This document shows, one piece after another, positions 35,057 through 36,800 of a DNA stretch of 36,800 nt (the stretch's first letter is position 1; every line of letters begins with the position of its first letter). Made by a program: the position numbers and the translations under genes. The DNA lies in assembly GCF_002931235.1 (NCBI RefSeq), contig NZ_PSTT01000017.1:1-36800 (forward strand), written 5' to 3'. This stretch comes from Subtercola sp. Z020. GTDB taxonomy: Bacteria; Actinomycetota; Actinomycetes; Actinomycetales; Microbacteriaceae. Under the pieces are notes generated by a model. It was not told the DNA's origin. It did no database searches and saw only the letters and a list, made by a program, of their open reading frames with translations.

Positions 35057-35084
35057 CACCGGCCCCGGGTCTCACCGGCCGGTG
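35057..35084. terminator. Possible terminator after the DsbA-like gene
   Basis: CACCGGCC and GGCCGGTG form an 8-bp stem with a 12-base loop, just after the stop and before the tRNA-Thr promoter. Confidence 0.5.
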
Positions 35085-35096
35085 GTCTGACCGGGC

Positions 35097-35102
35097 TACA
35101 AT
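35097..35102 (+). promoter_or_regulatory. -10 element of tRNA-Thr
   Basis: TACAAT lies 14 bases before the mature tRNA 5' end. Confidence 0.5.
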
Positions 35103-35116
35103 GAGGTGTTCCATCT

Positions 35117-35192
35117 GCCGGCGTGGCGCAATTGGTAGCGCACCGCTCTTGTAAAGCGGGGGTTGCGGGTTCAAGTCCCGCCGCCGGCCCCA
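35117..35192 (+). tRNA. tRNA-Thr (anticodon TGT)
   Basis: The acceptor stem GCCGGCG pairs fully with CGCCGGC. The D arm is GCGC/GCGC, the anticodon arm is CCGCT-CTTGTAA-AGCGG with anticodon TGT, and the T arm is GCGGG-TTCAAGT-CCCGC. The CCA end is encoded. The discriminator base reads C, where I would expect T or A for this tRNA. Confidence 0.96.
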
Positions 35193-35220
35193 CTTCTGTC
35201 AGAACGCCGAAGGGGGCGCT

Positions 35221-35937
35221 ATGAGGTTGGTGAATGGGTGGGGCAGTGGCGCTCTAGGCTCTGCTGTTCTGGGTGCCGCCGCGCTGGCAGTCGCCCTGGC
35301 AGGATGCTCGGGTTCGTCCCCCGCTCCGCCGGTCGGGTCATCACCTGCGTCAGCCTCAGTCTCGGCGTCGCCGAGCACCACTCCGGTACCCACCGCGGGG
35401 GCGATCAACAGTCCGGCGGCGTCGACGCCCGGCATAGCGCCGGCGGCTGCCGTTCCGACCGACTGCGTGGCACTGATCGCTTCGACACCGTTCGCTGATT
35501 CGTTCGGCACCTTTCCGCTGAACGATCCCGCAGTGATCGGCTCACCTGGAACCGATTACGCCTTCCCCGCCGGATCGATCCCGCCGACCGCAGCACCGAG
35601 CGGGGCATCCCTCGCCGAGCAGCTCGCTGCGGTGACCGAGCTGCGCTGCGTCTGGCGCGATCCGGGCGCCGACATCACGCCGATGCGGATCGAGATCGCC
35701 ACCGTCGAGCCCGCGCTAGCAACCGAATATCTCGGCAGTCTGCCGGGCGAGGGGTACACCTGCCCGCCGGCGACAGGCGAAGCCACAGTCTGTTCGAAGG
35801 ACAGCCAGGATACGAGATACGCCGTTCCGGTCAGCAGCACCGCGTTCCTCCGTGACCACACCTTCATCCGTGTGGAGCAGGCGAACGTACCCACGACAGA
35901 CTTGCTCGGCACACTGCAGACGAAGATCTGGGGCTGA
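35221..35937 (+). CDS. Putative secreted lipoprotein, unknown function
   Basis: A 238-residue protein with a signal peptide ending in lipobox LAGC (Cys29) and a Ser/Thr/Pro/Ala linker to about residue 78. The mature domain of about 155 residues has four cysteines (in TDCVAL, LRCVW, YTCPP and TVCSKD) that could form two disulfides. ATG 35221 has AAGGGGG five bases upstream. No family is recognised. It starts 28 bases after the tRNA-Thr gene and might be read through from its promoter; the DsbA-like gene on the other side of the tRNA could oxidise such a protein (inference). Confidence 0.8.
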   Translation: MRLVNGWGSGALGSAVLGAAALAVALAGCSGSSPAPPVGSSPASASVSASPSTTPVPTAGAINSPAASTPGIAPAAAVPTDCVALIASTPFADSFGTFPLNDPAVIGSPGTDYAFPAGSIPPTAAPSGASLAEQLAAVTELRCVWRDPGADITPMRIEIATVEPALATEYLGSLPGEGYTCPPATGEATVCSKDSQDTRYAVPVSSTAFLRDHTFIRVEQANVPTTDLLGTLQTKIWG

Positions 35938-35966
35938 ACACGCGGTACAGCCGACCGACAACTCCG

Positions 35967-36365
35967 TCAGCGGTCCGTGACCATGCGTGACGAGCCGAGT
36001 ACCCGCTCCACCGCGATCTCGATGACCACGCGGCTGGGGTTCACGCTCGGCTGCCGGTAGCGGCCCGCGTAGAGCTCGACCGCGTGCGCCACCGCCTCGG
36101 GGTCGCGCACCACTCTCGCCTCGCCCTGGAAGCTCAGCCACTGCGGGCCGTCGACCTGCGCGACGGAGGCCTGGCCGCCTCGTTCGGCGTTCCGCACCTT
36201 CTGCGTGCCATCGGAAGTGATGATGCGTGCGATGCCGTCTTCGAGCGTGAACCCGACCGGCACCGAGTGCAGCTGCCCGGTGGGGCCGAGCGTCGAGAGA
36301 ATCGCGAGGTGACGCTCCGTCACGAACGCCCGACCGGCATCCGTGAGCTCGCGGGGGCCGCTCAC
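35967..36365 (-). CDS. PPOX-class F420-dependent enzyme, split-barrel flavin-type fold
   Basis: A 132-residue protein of the pyridoxamine 5'-phosphate oxidase-like family as found in mycobacteria (Rv1155/Rv2991 type). Family features are the start ELTDAGRAFVTERHLAILSTLG, HSVPVGFTLEDG and a central TSDGTQKVRNAERGGQASV, then WLSFQGEARVV. Use of F420 or another cofactor and the substrate are inferred from the family only. GTG 36365 overlaps the stop of a short upstream frame (GTGA), which may couple translation. Confidence 0.85.
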   Translation of the reverse strand: MSGPRELTDAGRAFVTERHLAILSTLGPTGQLHSVPVGFTLEDGIARIITSDGTQKVRNAERGGQASVAQVDGPQWLSFQGEARVVRDPEAVAHAVELYAGRYRQPSVNPSRVVIEIAVERVLGSSRMVTDR

Positions 36366-36478
36366 GACGCGCCGCCCGGCAGTCTGTGGCTCGGCAGTCT
36401 CGGCGGTCTGGCCTGCAGCGGGCCGCAGGCTCCGGTCTCTGGATGCCCGGCGGCGGCCGGGTGGTGTTCGTGCGTCAT
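36362..36478 (-). CDS. Possible short upstream frame coupled to the PPOX gene
   Basis: The frame from ATG 36478 encodes 38 residues (MTHEHHPAAAGHPETGACG, then a Pro/Arg-rich end) and its TGA overlaps the PPOX GTG start. GAGGAT followed by GGGGTC and the ATG resembles the leaderless -10 layout seen at other genes here. The composition is not clearly coding, so it may be an upstream leader frame or chance. Confidence 0.25.
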   Translation of the reverse strand: MTHEHHPAAAGHPETGACGPLQARPPRLPSHRLPGGAS

Positions 36479-36577
36479 GACCCCATCCTCGGACGCCCGG
36501 CCCGGCGCGACAAATCCGGCTGCCGACACCCGAGGCGCAGCAGGCTCGGCAGGCTCGGCCGGCTCGCTCGGTGCGAT

Positions 36578-36800
36578 GTCGGAGCGGTGCGTTAGCGTGT
36601 CGTGCATGCGATGGTCTGCAGACGAGGCGGGAGGTTCACGCGCTGATCCTCCCTCTCCGGGGTCACCCCGGGGTACGCAGATCGATTCCGGCACGACACC
36701 GCAGGCGCCTCTCCGCACTTCGAGCGGCCGAGCGCCCGCACAGACGCACAGGTCGTCTGCAGGCCATCGCACGCACGACACGCTAACGCACCGCTCCGAC
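36578..36800. repeat. 48-bp inverted repeat at right edge
   Basis: Bases 36578-36625 match the reverse complement of 36753-36800 at 46 of 48 positions, around a 127-base centre. The outer arm ends at the last base of the window. Each arm holds TAGCGT, seven bases and an ATG or GTG followed by codons for Arg-Trp-Ser/Pro-Ala-Asp, pointing inwards. The centre contains a short GC palindrome (CCGGGG-TCA-CCCCGG). I see no convincing gene from 36479 to 36800. Confidence 0.8.

Noticed and set aside
36606-36800. A gene starting M-R-W-S-A-D and running off the right edge
   Set aside because: It reads through the opposite arm of the inverted repeat, is Pro/Ser/Arg-rich and resembles no family; the mirrored frame on the other strand is equally good, so neither is trusted.

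Overview
The window is a 36.8 kb stretch of very GC-rich DNA from an actinobacterium, most likely a member of the Microbacteriaceae. The evidence for that is mycothiol synthase (mshD), GlnR, SenX3-RegX3, CarD, an F420-type PPOX protein and a zinc-free RskA anti-sigma factor, together with many GTG/TTG starts, many leaderless genes and an over-used GGATGCC/GGCATCC word. Gene blocks match mycobacterial gene order (glnR-mshD; gpm-senX3-regX3; carD-ispD-ispF-cysS-rlmB). The species assignment is inference.

Layout. 1-1653 (-): a large ECF sigma factor fused to a zinc finger, two membrane segments and a His-Ala-Gly repeat region, running off the left edge. 1760-4108 (+): a ZTP riboswitch, glyA and an aldose-1-epimerase-like gene. 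4219-7180: two small genes, a lipoprotein, a Pr6Pr membrane protein, tRNA-Lys and an actinobacterial protein of unknown function; this part is rich in short tandem repeats. 7504-8951 (+): sigK-rskA behind a structured, gene-free stretch. 9068-18413 (-): a phosphate/nitrogen/redox block, read as glnR, mshD, ppk1, mutT1-like, pstS, pstC, pstA, pstB. 18492-21838 (+): two tiny membrane proteins, a nitrobindin-like FABP protein, ygfZ and a FUSC-type protein. 22021-26405: a methyltransferase and gpmA diverging from one shared promoter, then phoU diverging from senX3-regX3. 26428-31522: a lipoprotein diverging from carD, ispDF, cysS and rlmB. 31519-34019 (-): a DUF4032 kinase-like protein and a UgpC/MsmK-type ATPase. 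34163-36365: a DsbA-like thioredoxin, tRNA-Thr, a lipoprotein and a PPOX protein. The last 220 bases hold a long inverted repeat.

How the parts fit. SenX3-RegX3 and PhoU form the phosphate-sensing system. The Pst transporter and polyphosphate kinase are its expected targets, and 11-nt-spaced GTTCACC-type direct repeats (PHO boxes) lie in front of pstS and ppk1, with a weaker set in front of phoU. GlnR, the nitrogen regulator, heads the same strand run as mshD, ppk1 and pst. At least nine genes start about 6-7 nt after a TANNNT-like -10 element and are therefore predicted to be leaderless. The most unusual items are the one-polypeptide sigma/anti-sigma/membrane protein, the 17-bp bidirectional leaderless promoter between a methyltransferase and gpmA, the repeated tandem duplications that carry stop codons or use a 15-bp unit, and the fold-back inverted repeats at both ends of the window. 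I saw no CRISPR array, insertion sequence, prophage or defence island.
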